Below are positions 11,169 to 22,820 of a stretch of DNA of 64,000 nt, in pieces; the first letter of the stretch is position 1, and the number at the start of each line of letters is the position of its first letter. Origin of the DNA: Erodium maritimum. Taxonomy: Eukaryota; Streptophyta; Magnoliopsida; Geraniales; Geraniaceae. The notes beneath the pieces are model-generated. The model did no database searches. It was given only the letters and a program-made list of their open reading frames with translations, and was not told where the DNA came from. Position numbers and translations under genes: made by a program. The DNA is taken from the NCBI GenBank assembly GCA_963921825.1, contig OY997592.1, positions 64,934,336 through 64,998,335 of the forward strand. Reading direction: 5' to 3'.

Positions 11169-11700
11169 TGTAAGTCTTAATTTACATGAACCCTAAATCG
11201 TGGTCATCACAATCAATCACAGAATAAATAGATGGAGAGGGTTTTAGTAATACCTCTATTCATGGTTGTAGATGCACTTGTAGATGATCTTGGTTGGGCA
11301 TAACAGACTTGTATTCAGAACGTACTCGGATTGCCTACGTACTCCCCAATCGTATATGAGAGATCAAATTCCACGTAGTTTGCTTTATGAACTTCGGTTT
11401 CTCTCCCCTTCCTATACACTCCTTTAGGTGTTTGTGTATTGTGTAGTTCTTATGATGGAATAAGCCACATGTATTTATAGGTGGAGAGAGAACCAAGATT
11501 CCTTATTAGGGTTTCATTAGGATTCAATCTGTACCATCCATCAAAGTATAGATTGAATAAGAAAAGACTTCTTTAAGAATCAATTGGTAATTACCATTAA
11601 TTAGAATAACATGTTTCCTAAAAGTGATAGGTTTCTAATTGACCATATAATAGGGAAGAATATAATATATTTAATAACCTTAATTAAATATATTCTAACA
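11169..11700 (-). repeat. copia 3' LTR (532 bp)
   Basis: Intact TG...CA repeat, flanked by CGCTG on the outside and a purine tract on the inside. It gives the uninterrupted version of the right LTR, including the target GGTAATTACC where the Helitron-like piece entered the other copy. Confidence 0.92.
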
Positions 11701-14650
11701 GTCTCCCACTTGGTCATTTAGAAACGGTCTTTATCCATCTTTTTAGAGATCATAAGGCCGACATAAAGTGTTAAACTTAATATATTTATACAATAGTAAT
11801 AAGCGTCTTAACTAATCCAATAGACAAATGGGAGTCAAGGTGGGAACATGTCTAAGTAGAAAATCCACTTTGCGACGTGATTCCTTCCATGTACTACAAA
11901 CATTGTCTACCTTTAGAACAAGACCATAATCAGAAGTCGTCATACAGGTCCCATAATGTCTTTATAAAAGACACATTATGTTATCATAATTCCCACGATA
12001 ATGTGTTGTACTTCGAAAAACAGAATGTAAGATGTAAAAGATAATTTAAGAGCTCATAATATAAATGTCAAATATAGTCATACTTACTAACAGACAACTT
12101 AAGTAGGAATTATCGTCAAGACCCATACTTTCAATGCGCTTCTGAAAAGTCTTTGTAAGGTAGTTCTTTCGTTAATATGTCTGCAACCATAACATATGTG
12201 CCTATGTGTTCAATGACAATCTTTCCTCTTTTAACATCTTATTACAATGATGGATATGTAAGGTGATCACTTTAATACCTTAGATATCTCAACTAATTGC
12301 ACATTCGTTATCATAATATAGAGTTGAGGACGAAATAATGTCCCAAAACTCAAACTTATTATGCAATTATGACCTTTAAATAAAAGCCTCATAACATGAT
12401 AAATATTCAGGCTTCATGATAGATGTATATATATCATCATATCCACCAAAATCTGAACCAAAAATCCAACCATATGTGGATGTATTGATTTTCTATACGT
12501 TAGCATATATTACCTTGTTTCCTTTAAGTATCTCAACACTTTCTTCGCAACTTTCCAATTAGCAATCCTTTGGACTATACTAGAAAAACATGACATTCAA
12601 TAAGACATCATCAACATACATAATCAGAAATATGAACTTACTCCCACTGATCTTGAGGTATATACATGGATCTACAATGTTTTCTTTGAAATCCAGAACT
12701 GTAATGATTTCATCAAACCTTAGATATCATTACCTTGAAGCTTGCTTAAGTCCATTAATTGATTACTTAAATATGTAGACCATGTCTCCCCAGCTTTCGA
12801 TTACGAATCCTTCAGATTGACGCATGTAGACTTTCTCTTCCAAGTCTCCTTCAAGAAATACGACATTCACATCCATTTATTGTACATCGAGGTCATAATG
12901 AGCGACTTTAATAATGACATGTAAAAAGAAAATCGAATCTTTAATATTCTCTCCGTTATAATGTTACATTATGTGCATGGAGTGGACGTTCATGTATAAG
13001 TAATTGTCATTGTCCAATGTTTCAACAAACAACATTCATAAGTGGGGTAAAGGAATATGAACCCAAACTTCTTGAATGCTTACATGTTCACTTTAGCACT
13101 CCCACTAATATCGCCATTCATAAAATATAACATTGTCGATTTCTCTAACGTTTTTCGGCTACACCATTCTACTATGGAGATCCAGGTGTTGTGTATTGAA
13201 CAACAATTCCAAGTTTGTGGAGTAATTTGGCAAAAGATCCAGGGTGTTTCCTTGTTTCATCATATCTGCCATAAAATTCACCATCTCTATCTGACATAAT
13301 GATTTTCTCATTCATATGTAATTGTCTCTCAAATTCAGTAATGAACACGTGTATAGTATCCACAATTGAGATTTATCACGCAATAAATATAAGTAGCAAT
13401 AACGAGAATAATCATTGATAAATGTAATAAAGTACATTTCACCTCCAAAAGTTGGAATGTCGAAAGGTCCACAAATATTTGTATGGATGATTTCAAGAAG
13501 TTGTGTATTTCAAGAAGTAAGAGTCCTGACTTTTTGACTCGCGTTCAGTTTCTCCATAAAACATGCAGGATAACGTAGTTTATAAAGTTCATCAACTAGA
13601 ATTCCAAACCAATGTAATAAGAATTTTGAAATAAATTTGAAAGTTTCATCTGCATGATACATTTTAAAACCAGTTTTATCAAGTTCGCTTACGGAAAATG
13701 ATTTACGAGAAATAGATGGAACTTAAAGATTTTGAAATAAATCTAAGCAAAATACATTTTATTTTTCAAAATGAGACGATAAATACCAATAGCTTTCACT
13801 GGCCTATCTCGATTTTCCATAAATAAAAAATTCACTTGGTCTTATGGTTTGGTCGTTAAAAAAATCACTGCACGGAATTAGAAATATGGACATTTGCACC
13901 ACTATCAATCCACCAATTTGAAGCACAAGTGGGATTGGATTCAAAAAATCTTACGAAACCCAAAAGGTTACATTTCTATTTCGAACAATCCCTCCATTTT
14001 TGGACAATCCTTCTGAAAGTGGTCAAGTTTTCTACAAAATTTGCATTTGCCCACTTTTGTTGCCTTCTTGATTGCTTTATTGGTGTCATTTAGCCTAGGT
14101 GGTGCTCTTTTCTGGCTTGAATGTCGTATGTACCCAACTTTAGGTTCAACTTGTTGGATATGATGGGCAACTTTAACACCGTCACAGTTCAATATGACTT
14201 CCTCTTATACCAGTTCATTCACTGCCTATTATGACACCATAATGAATTTGGAATGATCCATATTGAGGAGGCAATGTACTTAGAATGAATTGGACGAGAA
14301 ACTATTCATCCACTGTCATTCCCAAATTTCTAGATTTAGCCGTTAGGTTGGTCGTTTCAATGCAATGTTCATGCACAGATCGTGTGCCATCAAACTTCAT
14401 GGTTGTAAGATCTGCCATAAGCTTCCCTGCAAGGGGTTTATATGCAGTCCTAAACTGTTCTTTCAAATCTTCTAGATAAACGTTAACGTTCTTTATGGTA
14501 AAAGAGAACTCTTAATGTTGCTCAGAAATTGTCATCCTAACGAACATAAGCTTAATATGTTCAAATTCTTCCAAACCTTATGGAAAATCTTTTCAGCCTC
14601 GGTACTGGATACAATAACAAGAGCTGACTATTCTAAATGAAATGCCAGAT
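11701..14650 (-). pseudogene. copia gag-pol remnants
   Basis: Three domains are readable on the minus strand. Gag zinc knuckle: CKFCRKLDHFQKDC (CX2CX4HX4C) within 13968-14192. Integrase core: FERQLHMNEKIIMSDRDGEF and HPGSFAKLLHKLGIVVQYTT within 13172-13363, equivalent to the copia SDRGGEF and NGIxxQ(Y/F)TxPxTPQQNG region. Reverse transcriptase: IYLKISGSKFIFLI followed by YVDDVLL at about 12590-12680, with the YVDD box (12604-12618) intact. Many stops and frame changes separate them, and coding conservation before and between these blocks is weak. It is an old, immobile copy. Confidence 0.8.
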
Positions 14651-15025
14651 CCAAATCAAGTACTTCTAAAGTGAATTCGACTTTCTCTTTCAATTATGAG
14701 AAGTTGGTCACAATGAGTATTGGAACGATAAAGATTAAGGATGCCAACTTAGCAGGTGGAGATGTTACAATTTATAGATATACAATAAGCATTTAAGTAG
14801 ACAACAAACACACATAACATAATTGAAATATTAAAACAAGAAATTATGGTGCTCATGTGGGTAGTCAACATATTTCAATTATACCATAGTTGCAATATTC
14901 AAAATTGACGTAATTGAGTGATGTATTATCAGTTAATTAGACTATCAAGTTATCTATGAATATCCTTGGTCTAAGCATATACAAAACTTCATAAGATATT
15001 GACTCAACCATATGTTTATAATCTA
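14651..15025. other. copia internal sequence, no readable protein
   Basis: AT-rich sequence between the gag remnant and the hAT insertion. It belongs to the copia element by position; nothing else is seen. Confidence 0.5.
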
Positions 15026-15033
15026 CCCGTGAG

Positions 15034-16048
15034 CATGGTTGTAAATGGCGGCCCAAGCGCCCGCCTAGGCGCCAAATAAGAGGTTACCGCCACGACTTAC
15101 GTGGGTCGGGCGTGGAAAGTCGCGGAACCGACTTTTGGGTGTTTGGGCGGGACTGGCGGGCGCCTAGGCGGGTGGGCGGGCGCCTGGACCAGGTGCAGAC
15201 TTAGGCGGGCGGGAAAGCAAATGATGAAGTTGGAGAGGGAGACAAGAAATACAAGTACAGATGAATTAAGGTTGGATTATGCTCTTCTCAGTGTTGCATG
15301 TGGCTGGAACAGAGAGAAAAAAATGGTAAAGTTTGAATGAAAAATAAGATTGAAGAAGAAGCTTTGTAAGTTTCTGGAACAAAGAGAAAAAATGACAAGG
15401 TTCAAATGAAAAATGAGATAGAAGAAAAGATGATGTGTACTGGGAAGTGATAGAAACAGAGAGGTTAGAGGACATTGAGAAGTAAAAAAGCTAAAACACA
15501 TCACGTGGATGGAGGTGACCATTGGTATTCTTTTTAAAATAATAATAAAATCAATGAAAAAATCGAAATCAATATAATAATTAACCCAAAATCTTATTTA
15601 AATAGTTGATTTTTATCCTTTCACTGTCTCATAATCTTATCTTAATGTTTATTCTTATCCTATTATGACTATGAGTTAAGAGAGTAATTAGTTTCTGAAC
15701 AAAGAGTTAATTTATATAGTTTTAAATTATAAAATGAAAATTAAAGTTATGATATGATTCAAAATATAATATGTATTACAATAATATTAAAGTAATACGA
15801 TAATGAAATAGTTTAAATAATGCTATTGTCTTTTCATAAAAATAAATAATAATACAGTTAAAAAATTGGTAAATATCAGTTTATCATACAGTTAAAAAAT
15901 TGGTAAATATTATTATTATTACTTATATATACATATTAAAAATTAAAAACAATAAAATAATAAAATCCGCCTAGGCCCCGCATAGGCCCCGCCTAGCGCC
16001 TAGGGGTCCTCGCCGCCTGACTAACGCCTAACGCCGTTTACAACCATG
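15034..16048. mobile_element. hAT-type non-autonomous element (CGCCTAGGCG family), 1015 bp
   Basis: Ends are CATGGTTGTAAATGGCG and, inverted, CATGGTTGTAAACGGCG. The 8 bp target duplication CCCGTGAG is perfect (15026-15033 and 16049-16056). Both subterminal regions are GC-rich with palindromic GCGCCTAGGCG words, while the centre is AT-rich. Same family as 55335-61907, 61022-61833 and 62729-63229. No transposase. Confidence 0.9.
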
Positions 16049-16074
16049 CCCGTGAGTAACTAAATACTACACAT

Positions 16075-18916
16075 TGTAATAACCACTTCTGGTCAACGTC
16101 AGTCAAACCTGCGAAAAACAGGAAAATTTAAAAATTTTAAGACAGACACTTAACTTAACTTAAATTGACCCCGAGGGTCATGCCGGACTTAAGTTGACCC
16201 CGTTATCGACTAAAATGAGTTACGGGGGACTCAGGGCAACTTCCTGGTCATTTTGGGAAAGATTGATTTTTCGCTGGAAAAGTCACCCGAGCGACGTTTT
16301 GGTCCATTCGAGGACCGTTTTGGACCCGAAAAGCTTAGCCGTCGTCGTAGCGGTCTTAGTTGGGCCGTTTCCTTGAAGCCCGTCCAGTTTAAATTTTTTT
16401 TGGGAAAAGTGCCCGTTCGGGGCCCGAAACGTCCGTTTTCGCGAATCTGATTGGAAAATATCAACTAGATATTTTCCAAAAGGTTGGGACCCACCTTGAC
16501 ACTTGTCAATTATATGGTGGTGTAATTTTTGGAGGGAAAAGGTGTGGTTGGGAAGTGTTGGCCGAACATGGGTAAAAGGGGGGAGTTTTTGGAGTTAGTT
16601 GTTAGTTTTAATTAAATTAGAAAGAAGAAGAGAGGTTTTAGAGAGAGAAGAAGAAGGAGAAGAAGAGAGAAGAAAGGAAGTGAAGTTAGGGTTTGATTTT
16701 CAACCCTTGGATCGATTCGAAGCAAGGAGCAAATCTCTTCCCCTCGTCTTCCTCTCGAGTAAGCACTAACCCGATTCTCGTTTCGTTTATTTTCTTGAAA
16801 GCTAGGGTTTAAGTTTTAAACTAATACTTAGGGTTGTGTAGAGTTTGGGAGGTGTTGGAGACGTTTTAGAGGTGTTTGGGGGTGTAAGGGCACGTTTTCC
16901 GATGACCGGAGGCTCGGGAGGAGCTCCGGCCACCGTGGGTGGTGGCCGGCCGGCCATGTGGTGGCTGGCCGGAGGTGGCAGCAGCCACCACTTGGTGGCC
17001 GAGCCCCTCCCTCAAACCCTAGGGTCTCGGCCAAGCCTCTTGGGTGGGGCCCACGTGCTCGGTTGCTCGGGTTTTAATGTTCGGGTGGTTTAAAACGTCC
17101 CCCGGACCACTTTTTCCTAATCGAATCGAAATTTGGAATTAATTTGGAGAAGTTGTAATTAACGGGTTTCGGGAAACTTTAAACGTTAATTAATTGACTT
17201 AGAAGTCGGAATTCAATTCCGTCAAGTGCGTTGGGTTCCTTGAAATATTCTAAGACCGTAGAAACGAAAACGGGGACTTTTGGAGCCCCGGAAGGCAATT
17301 AACCAAAACCGGGCAGATTCGCCATGTCGGGCGAATCTGGCCCTTACGGGTCCTTTATCGGCAATATCGAGTATTGGGGAAGTTTGGGAGTGATCGGCAT
17401 TGTCGGGGTTACGTTTGGGCGTTAAGTTTATTAATTTTCGGTTTACTCGTACTAGTTTAAAAGTACTTTAAATTTGTGTTCTTTTAGATCGTGCTACGGA
17501 CCGAGGCAAGGGGAAGCTCGGCGAGTGACTGAGTGTGCTTCGGGTGTTGTTGGAGCGCTTTTGGGATTGTATACGAGGTAGGGAAAAGTAGCCGGATCTC
17601 GGCCCTGATTAGGGAAAGTTAATAGTAGAATTGCATGTGACACCGGGGTGTCGTGGGTTGAGTAGATTTATTTAATTATTAGAAAAGCATGATACGGGAT
17701 TGTAGCGTTTAAGAGAAAGGCATGTGACACTTAGTAGTGTCGTAGGAACAGAGAACTTAGCGATAATTGAATTACTGGAGGCATATGACCATGCCCGGAG
17801 GTTGTTTGTGAAACTAGCGATTTTAGGACCGTTGGAGGCATCGAGTATGCCGGAGGTTGTCGTGCGTTTATTTAATTGTTGAGTCGGGGTGGCCATGAGA
17901 GCCGTGTATTTAATTTGGTGTCTTGAGTGGCAGCGAGTGCCCGTGGGGTTGTTGAACCCGAGTCTTGACTGTTGAGGTGTCTTGAGTGGCCTTGAGTGCC
18001 TGTGTGATTGAACTTGCCTGTGATTGTTATTGTGGTTACCTGGGGTGGTGAGTTCTAAAGGTCGACAGCCTGATCCGACTTAGTGTCGATGAATTGCGAG
18101 TTCTAAAGGTCGACAGCCTGATCCGACTTAGTGTCGATGAATTGCGAGTTTTAAAGGTCGACAGCCTGATCCGACTTAGTGTCGATGAATTGCGAGTTCT
18201 AAAGGTCGACAGCTTGATCCGACTTAGTGTCGATGAATTGCGAGTTTTAAAGGTCGACAGCCTGATCCGACTTAGTGTCGAGGAATTGCGAGTTTGAAAG
18301 GTCGACAACCTGATCCGACTTCGTGTCGAGGAATTGCGATAGGTCGAACCCTGACCTGATTGAGATTGGTTACTGAGCAGCTGGTGTGCGATCCTTTGTG
18401 ATCTTGTTTGGTGTTGTGTCGTTTCGTTCGAGTCCTTGAGGAGGTCGTCGATAGTTGTGTCGGGTCTACACTGTTTTTATCGAGTGTCGAGCCTGTTGAG
18501 GAAGGTGACGGGTTGTGGGTCTGTTGAGTACTTGAGTTGGGGACTGTAGTCCCGGCGTTGGGTTTGGTTTTAGTGTTACTGGCTTTTTCTGCTAATTATG
18601 CCATAGTCAGTCTGTTATCCGTGGAGGTGAGCGAACGCTCACCCCTAGCTGCTTTTCCTACAGGTACTGATCACCGGACGGACTAGGTTAGCTCTTGAAG
18701 TTCATGGAGCTTGGAGCGGAGTCTGGTCTTTACTTTTGTTGAGTCTAGTGACGGATGTTGTACCTTGTCCACTTGTTGGGACGTTTTTGTATTGTAAATA
18801 CTATTATTTTGAGAAGTAAATGGAAATGTCAAAGCTTTTATTGAAAACAGGTTTCAAGTGTTCATGTTTTTAAAAGTTCGCGCCCGAGTTCGGTTCGCTG
18901 AAATTGGGGCGTGACA
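16075..18916 (+). repeat. solo gypsy LTR (2842 bp)
   Basis: Starts TGTAATAACCACTTCTGG and ends AATTGGGGCGTGACA. The 5 bp duplication CACAT (16070-16074 and 18917-18921) is perfect, so an element inserted here and was reduced to one LTR by recombination. It aligns along most of its length with the LTR at 48828-52365. A 48 bp minisatellite of about six units (18052-18345, unit GGTCGACAGCCTGATCCGAC...) is the sense version of the array in the reverse LTR at 5220-5410. Donor-like CGA|GTAAGC at 16759; acceptor-like CTTTTCCTACAG ending at 18663, preceded by GGTGAGCGAACGCTCACC. Confidence 0.93.
18052..18345. repeat. 48 bp tandem repeat inside solo LTR
   Basis: Starts of GGTCGACAG/GGTCGACAA fall at 18060, 18108, 18156, 18204, 18252 and 18300, an exact 48 bp period. 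Because 48 is a multiple of three, both strands show repetitive open frames with no sign of selection. Confidence 0.92.
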
Positions 18917-18921
18917 CACAT

Positions 18922-20460
18922 GATGATCAATTTTGGATACATAATTATGGTGGAAACATGCAAATAGCAAATCATTATAAGATAAGTTCACTATGGTGAT
19001 CCCTAACCTAAATGCTTGCAGAAACAATCATACAACATACAATAATTGTTATAAGGATTACTATATTTCAAACATCACACATGTCATTATGTTCAAAAAG
19101 ACTTAATATAACTTATTTAATTTAATATGCAATTATCAAACTATTATAGGGTATGATCACTGTGGTGATTCTTAACCTGAATTTTGCAAAATCAATAACA
19201 ATTATACAACATATTATAATGGTTACGGAGAATAAATATGATGTTTAAATTATCATATGTAGGATAAATGTCTTTATATTCAGAAAAGCTTAAGAACTTT
19301 TCAAGTAGGAAAAGTTTTTACCAAATTATTAATTCTGAAAAGTTTAAGACTCAAAACATAAATGCGGAAACTTTAGAGAGTTATGGATATAATTTTCAAA
19401 ATAAAAGTGTGATAATCATAATTTTCGAAATAAAAGCTCAGTAATTTTTGTTATAAAATTGCATTTATCATTAGTTTCAAAATAAAATTGTATTAATCAT
19501 TAAGTTTGAAATAAACTACACTATTCATAAGTTTCGAAATAAAAAATTGCATAATAATTTTCGAAATAAATTGTATTATACATAAGTTTTGAAATAAAAA
19601 TTTGCATCTTAAGTTTCGAAATAAAAAATTGTACCATAAGTTTCGAAATAAATTGCATTATACATAAGTTTCGAAATAAACTGCATTATTCATAAATTTC
19701 GAAATAAAAAAGATTGCATCATAAGTTTTGAAATAAATTGCACCGATCATAAGTTTCGAAATAAAAGATTTACAATTATCATAATTTTCAAAATAAAAAT
19801 TCAACAATCATGATTTTCAAAATTAAGATGCAATAATCATGATTTTCGAAATTAAAGTGCAATAATAATGATTTTCGAAATTAAAGTCCATCCGAAAAGA
19901 TTGTTTATTCAAAAAGTCACTTTTCACCAGAAAAAAATATCTTTTATTTATAAAAAAATACTGTTAGTCGGAATCACTGTTCATCCAAAAAAAATTATTT
20001 TTTTCTTCTTAAGTCAGAAACACTATTCATCCAAGGGGAAAGAAATAGATTTTTTTTTTAAAACGCCGTTCATTAGAGTTACTGTTCATCCAAAATAAAA
20101 TAAAAACTTTTTTTCTTCAAAATACTATTCAAATCTGGTTACATAACACTGTTCAAGTCAGGTTACTATTCAAATTTGATTACAGAACACTATCCAAATA
20201 AAATTATAAAACATTATTCAAATCAGATTACTATTCAAACCCGATAACTATTCACAAAACATTGTTCCAAAAATACTGTTCATTCGAAATCACTGTTCAT
20301 AAGCACTTTTCATTCCGATTGTTTTGTTCGTTCATCCTGAAATTGCTATTCATCCTGACAATTAACACATATTTTGATCATAAACATTATAAATCTCTAA
20401 AACATGCATAAAAAATCATGAAACATTTATATTCACATTATAGAAAAATTGTGTGCCCTA
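18922..20460 (-). repeat. AT-rich short-period repeats in copia leader
   Basis: Between the primer-binding site and gag the copia element holds two families of short imperfect repeats: ATAAGTTTCGAAATAAATTG-type units (about 19380-19880) and ACTGTTCATCC-type units (about 19970-20360). No protein is encoded. Confidence 0.65.
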
Positions 20461-20463
20461 AAC

Positions 20464-20480
20464 CATGCTCTGATACCACA
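20464..20480 (-). promoter_or_regulatory. primer-binding site (initiator tRNA-Met)
   Basis: The minus strand reads TGTGGTATCAGAGCATG directly inside the right LTR. It matches the plant initiator tRNA-Met 3' end complement and fixes this LTR as the 5' LTR. Confidence 0.9.
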
Positions 20481-20903
20481 TGTAAGTCATAATTTACATG
20501 AACCCTAAATCGTGAGCATCACAATCAATCACAGAATAAATAGATGGAGAAGGTTTTAGTAATACCTTTATTCATGGTTGTAAATGCACTTGTAGATGAT
20601 CTTGGTTGGGCATAACAGACTTGTATCTAGAACGTACTCGGATTGCCTACGTACTGCCCAATAGTATATAAGAGATCAAATTCCACGTAGTTTGCTTTAT
20701 GAACTTCGGTTTCTCTCCCCTTCCTATACACTCCTTTAGGTTGTTGTGTATTGTGTAGTTCTTATGATGGAATAAGCCACATGTATTTATAGGTGGAGAG
20801 AGAACACAAGATTCCTTATTAAGGTTTCATTAGGATTCAATCTCTACCGTCCATCATATTAGAGATTGAATAAGGAAAGATTTCTTTAACAATCAATTGG
20901 TAA

Positions 20904-22509
20904 TCTATTAATATATAAATACAAAAGTAAAGCCTATATGTGCCCATGTTTTGCGGGATTGTTTTTCATGTTTCTCTTTCTTCTCCCCCTATTTTTTCTA
21001 CTTCTCTCCTGCAGTTACGTTATTGTATTTTGGAAATTATTTGCTGTTTTTTGGGTGCAAATTGAATCTTTCTTATCTTCTATGAATCAGTACTTTCATA
21101 CGGTGCAATCAAATCTTATATGTACCAATAGTTGCATTGTTGTTTCGTTGTGTATAAATAAAGGCCATTGGCGAAGCAATTTTTTTCCAGAGATATGCAA
21201 TGGTGGAAGTTCCGACGTCCGGCAGGGTATTTTCCGCTGGTCGGCAGTTACGCGGCACGCCCTGTTTGTGATTGCCTCTTTGTTCATGTTATTCGGGTAT
21301 TTTTTTCTTCGTTTTTTCGGATACTGTCAGGTAAGCGGTTTTGAGATTCATAAATTATGATCATCGATGAATCGTTACTATTGCTCAATTTTCTCCAAAA
21401 ATCCAGGTAAGAAACAATTTCCTTTTCATCTTTCATTTCGATTTCTTCACAACCCGTTTTTCCTTTCTTCCGGGTCAGTGATATGATGTTTTGGTCATTT
21501 GATGATCCGAAACGAACAATTGGTTTTTATGGTTGATTCTAATTTGAAGGTGAATTGTTTTTTTTTGATTCAATACCCCATTTTTCGTTTCTGTTGTGTT
21601 ATCCATGATATGATTTTCTGGGTTTTGGTCATTTGATGATCCGAAACGGGAAATTGGTTTTTTTGGTTGATTCTAATTTGAAGGTGAATAGTTTTATATA
21701 TTTTTTTGATTCAGTACCCAATTTTTCCTTTATTTTGTGTCTTCCATGATATGATTGTTTGGGTTCCGGTCATTTGATGATCCGAAACGGGAAATAGGTT
21801 TGTATGAGTTTATTCTAATTTGAAGGTGAAGTGCTTTATTTGTTTTGATCCAGAGTGTTCAAGTGATGTGTCCACGCTTTGGAGTCGTAGCCCATGAAGT
21901 CCTTTTGCACGGCAATTTCTTGGTGAGACTTTAATTATTTATGTTCTCATAGCTCGCTAATGTATTGCCTTAATAATCCTGGTAAGGTTTACAAGATTGT
22001 ATGCTGCAATGATCTTTGCTTATGTCTTTACTCTTGTCACCGATAAAGGTAATAGAGTCGAATTTGGACGTTGCTGCACGCCTATGCCAACTTGATGTCT
22101 TTACGTTTTTATAAAACATTGGGTTTTTTTACATATAACTGTGGTATTTTTTTTGTTAATTTGCATTTGCTGTAGAATGTTTACTACTATGATTGGTGGT
22201 TGACAAAGACAATGAATTTTTGAGGCAAATAGATTGGATATTGGAAGAGTCACTGTCAAAGGGTATATTTTTGCTACATTAACTTATTTTCCAAGTTGTT
22301 AGTATTCCGTTAACTGGATTCGGTTTGTTTTGTTTGTTTGGTTGGTGTGTGTTGCTGTGAACATGGTAAAAAAAAAATTTAAGCCATAATGGAATGACAG
22401 TGATTGTGTTTCAAGTTAGAGCATTTGGGTTAAGTGGAAATGGGATTTGAGTTTTATGGTGTTTGGAATTCAGAAAAAATGAGTTGTTGTGAACATGGTG
22501 AAAAAATTA
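20904..22509 (+). mobile_element. Helitron-like insertion, 3' end non-canonical
   Basis: The insertion sits between A and T of GGTAATTACC in the copia LTR without target duplication and begins TCTATTAATATATAAATACA; TC start and AT target are Helitron features. The 3' edge (...GGTGAAAAAATTA) lacks the expected hairpin and CTRR, so either it was truncated or this is another element type. Inside are a GC-richer block (21150-21260, including GTCCGGCAGGGTATTTTCCG) that may be a captured exon, and a three-copy tandem repeat of roughly 125-140 bp (21478-21850). The open frame 20938-21360 is hydrophobic and unrecognised. Confidence 0.45.
21478..21850. repeat. three-copy tandem repeat, about 125-140 bp
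   Basis: Each unit contains GGTCATTTGATGATCCGAAA followed by TTCTAATTTGAAGGTGAA (near 21494, 21624 and 21764). The units differ by small indels in T runs. Confidence 0.8.
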
Positions 22510-22625
22510 TTACCATTAATAAGAATAGCATGTTTTCTAAAAGTGATGGATTTCTAATTGACCACATAATAGGCAAAGAATATAATATATTTAATAACCT
22601 TAATTAAATACATTCTAATACGCTG

Positions 22626-22820
22626 TACCACTATCCACTTTGGTGGCACCGCCAAATATGAGTCCTCGGCCTCATCATCATATGTTGCCATTTGATGTAT
22701 CCTTGATAGAAGTTGATCGTGAATCTGATTTTCCGTCATCGCAACTAGCCTACTTACCGCTTCATCTATTTGTTTGGGAGTCATTTGCTGCATTTCCTCC
22801 ACCATTGGAAAATTCTTCAT
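22626..22820 (-). pseudogene. PIF/Harbinger transposase, N-terminal piece
   Basis: The ATG at 22818-22820 (minus) opens MKNFPMVEEMQQMTPKQIDE, AVSRLVAMTENQIHDQL, SRIHQMATYDDEAEDSYLAV and PPKWIVVQR. It then meets the copia insertion, beyond which RNREDAHEG continues at 11168. An acidic, glutamine-rich N-terminus followed by (V)QRNRxxxHExLxxDYF is usual for plant Harbinger transposases. The start is chosen because it is the only in-frame ATG before the recognised block; the upstream 280 bases form the element's own 5' end. The three pieces together give about 380 codons, close to family length. Confidence 0.82.

Larger units (their letters stand above)
11169..22620 (-). mobile_element. Ty1/copia retrotransposon, 11.5 kb with nested insertions
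   Basis: LTRs lie at 11169-11700 (3') and 20481-22620 (5', interrupted), both TG...(C/T)A and nearly identical by eye. Target duplication CGCTG is perfect (11164-11168 and 22621-22625). A primer-binding site complementary to initiator tRNA-Met (TGGTATCAGAGC, minus strand, about 20467-20478) sits beside the right LTR and a purine tract (AAGTGGGAGAC, 11701-11711) beside the left LTR, so it is transcribed leftward. Domain order on the minus strand is gag zinc knuckle, integrase, reverse transcriptase. Insertions inside are the hAT at 15034-16048, a solo gypsy LTR at 16075-18916 and the Helitron-like piece at 20904-22509. It splits the Harbinger transposase. Confidence 0.92.
20481..22620 (-). repeat. 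copia 5' LTR, interrupted
   Basis: The LTR is split into 20481-20903 and 22510-22620 by a 1.6 kb insertion; removing it gives a continuous match to 11169-11700. The outer end reads ...ATTCTAATA rather than ...CTAACA. It is followed by target duplication CGCTG at 22621-22625. Confidence 0.9.

Noticed and set aside
18036-18308. 90-codon frame on the minus strand made of 16-residue repeats (STF-TRNSSTLSRI)
   Set aside because: It is the translation of a 48 bp DNA minisatellite inside a solo LTR; both strands and several frames stay open because the period is divisible by three.
20938-21360. 140-codon hydrophobic ORF
   Set aside because: T-rich sequence gives phenylalanine/leucine runs; no signal of a known family and it lies in a Helitron-like insertion with splice-like breaks. 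Not called as a gene.
22554-22820. Single 88-codon hypothetical gene
   Set aside because: The last 20 or so codons read into the copia LTR; the true feature is the N-terminal piece of the Harbinger transposase ending at the insertion site.
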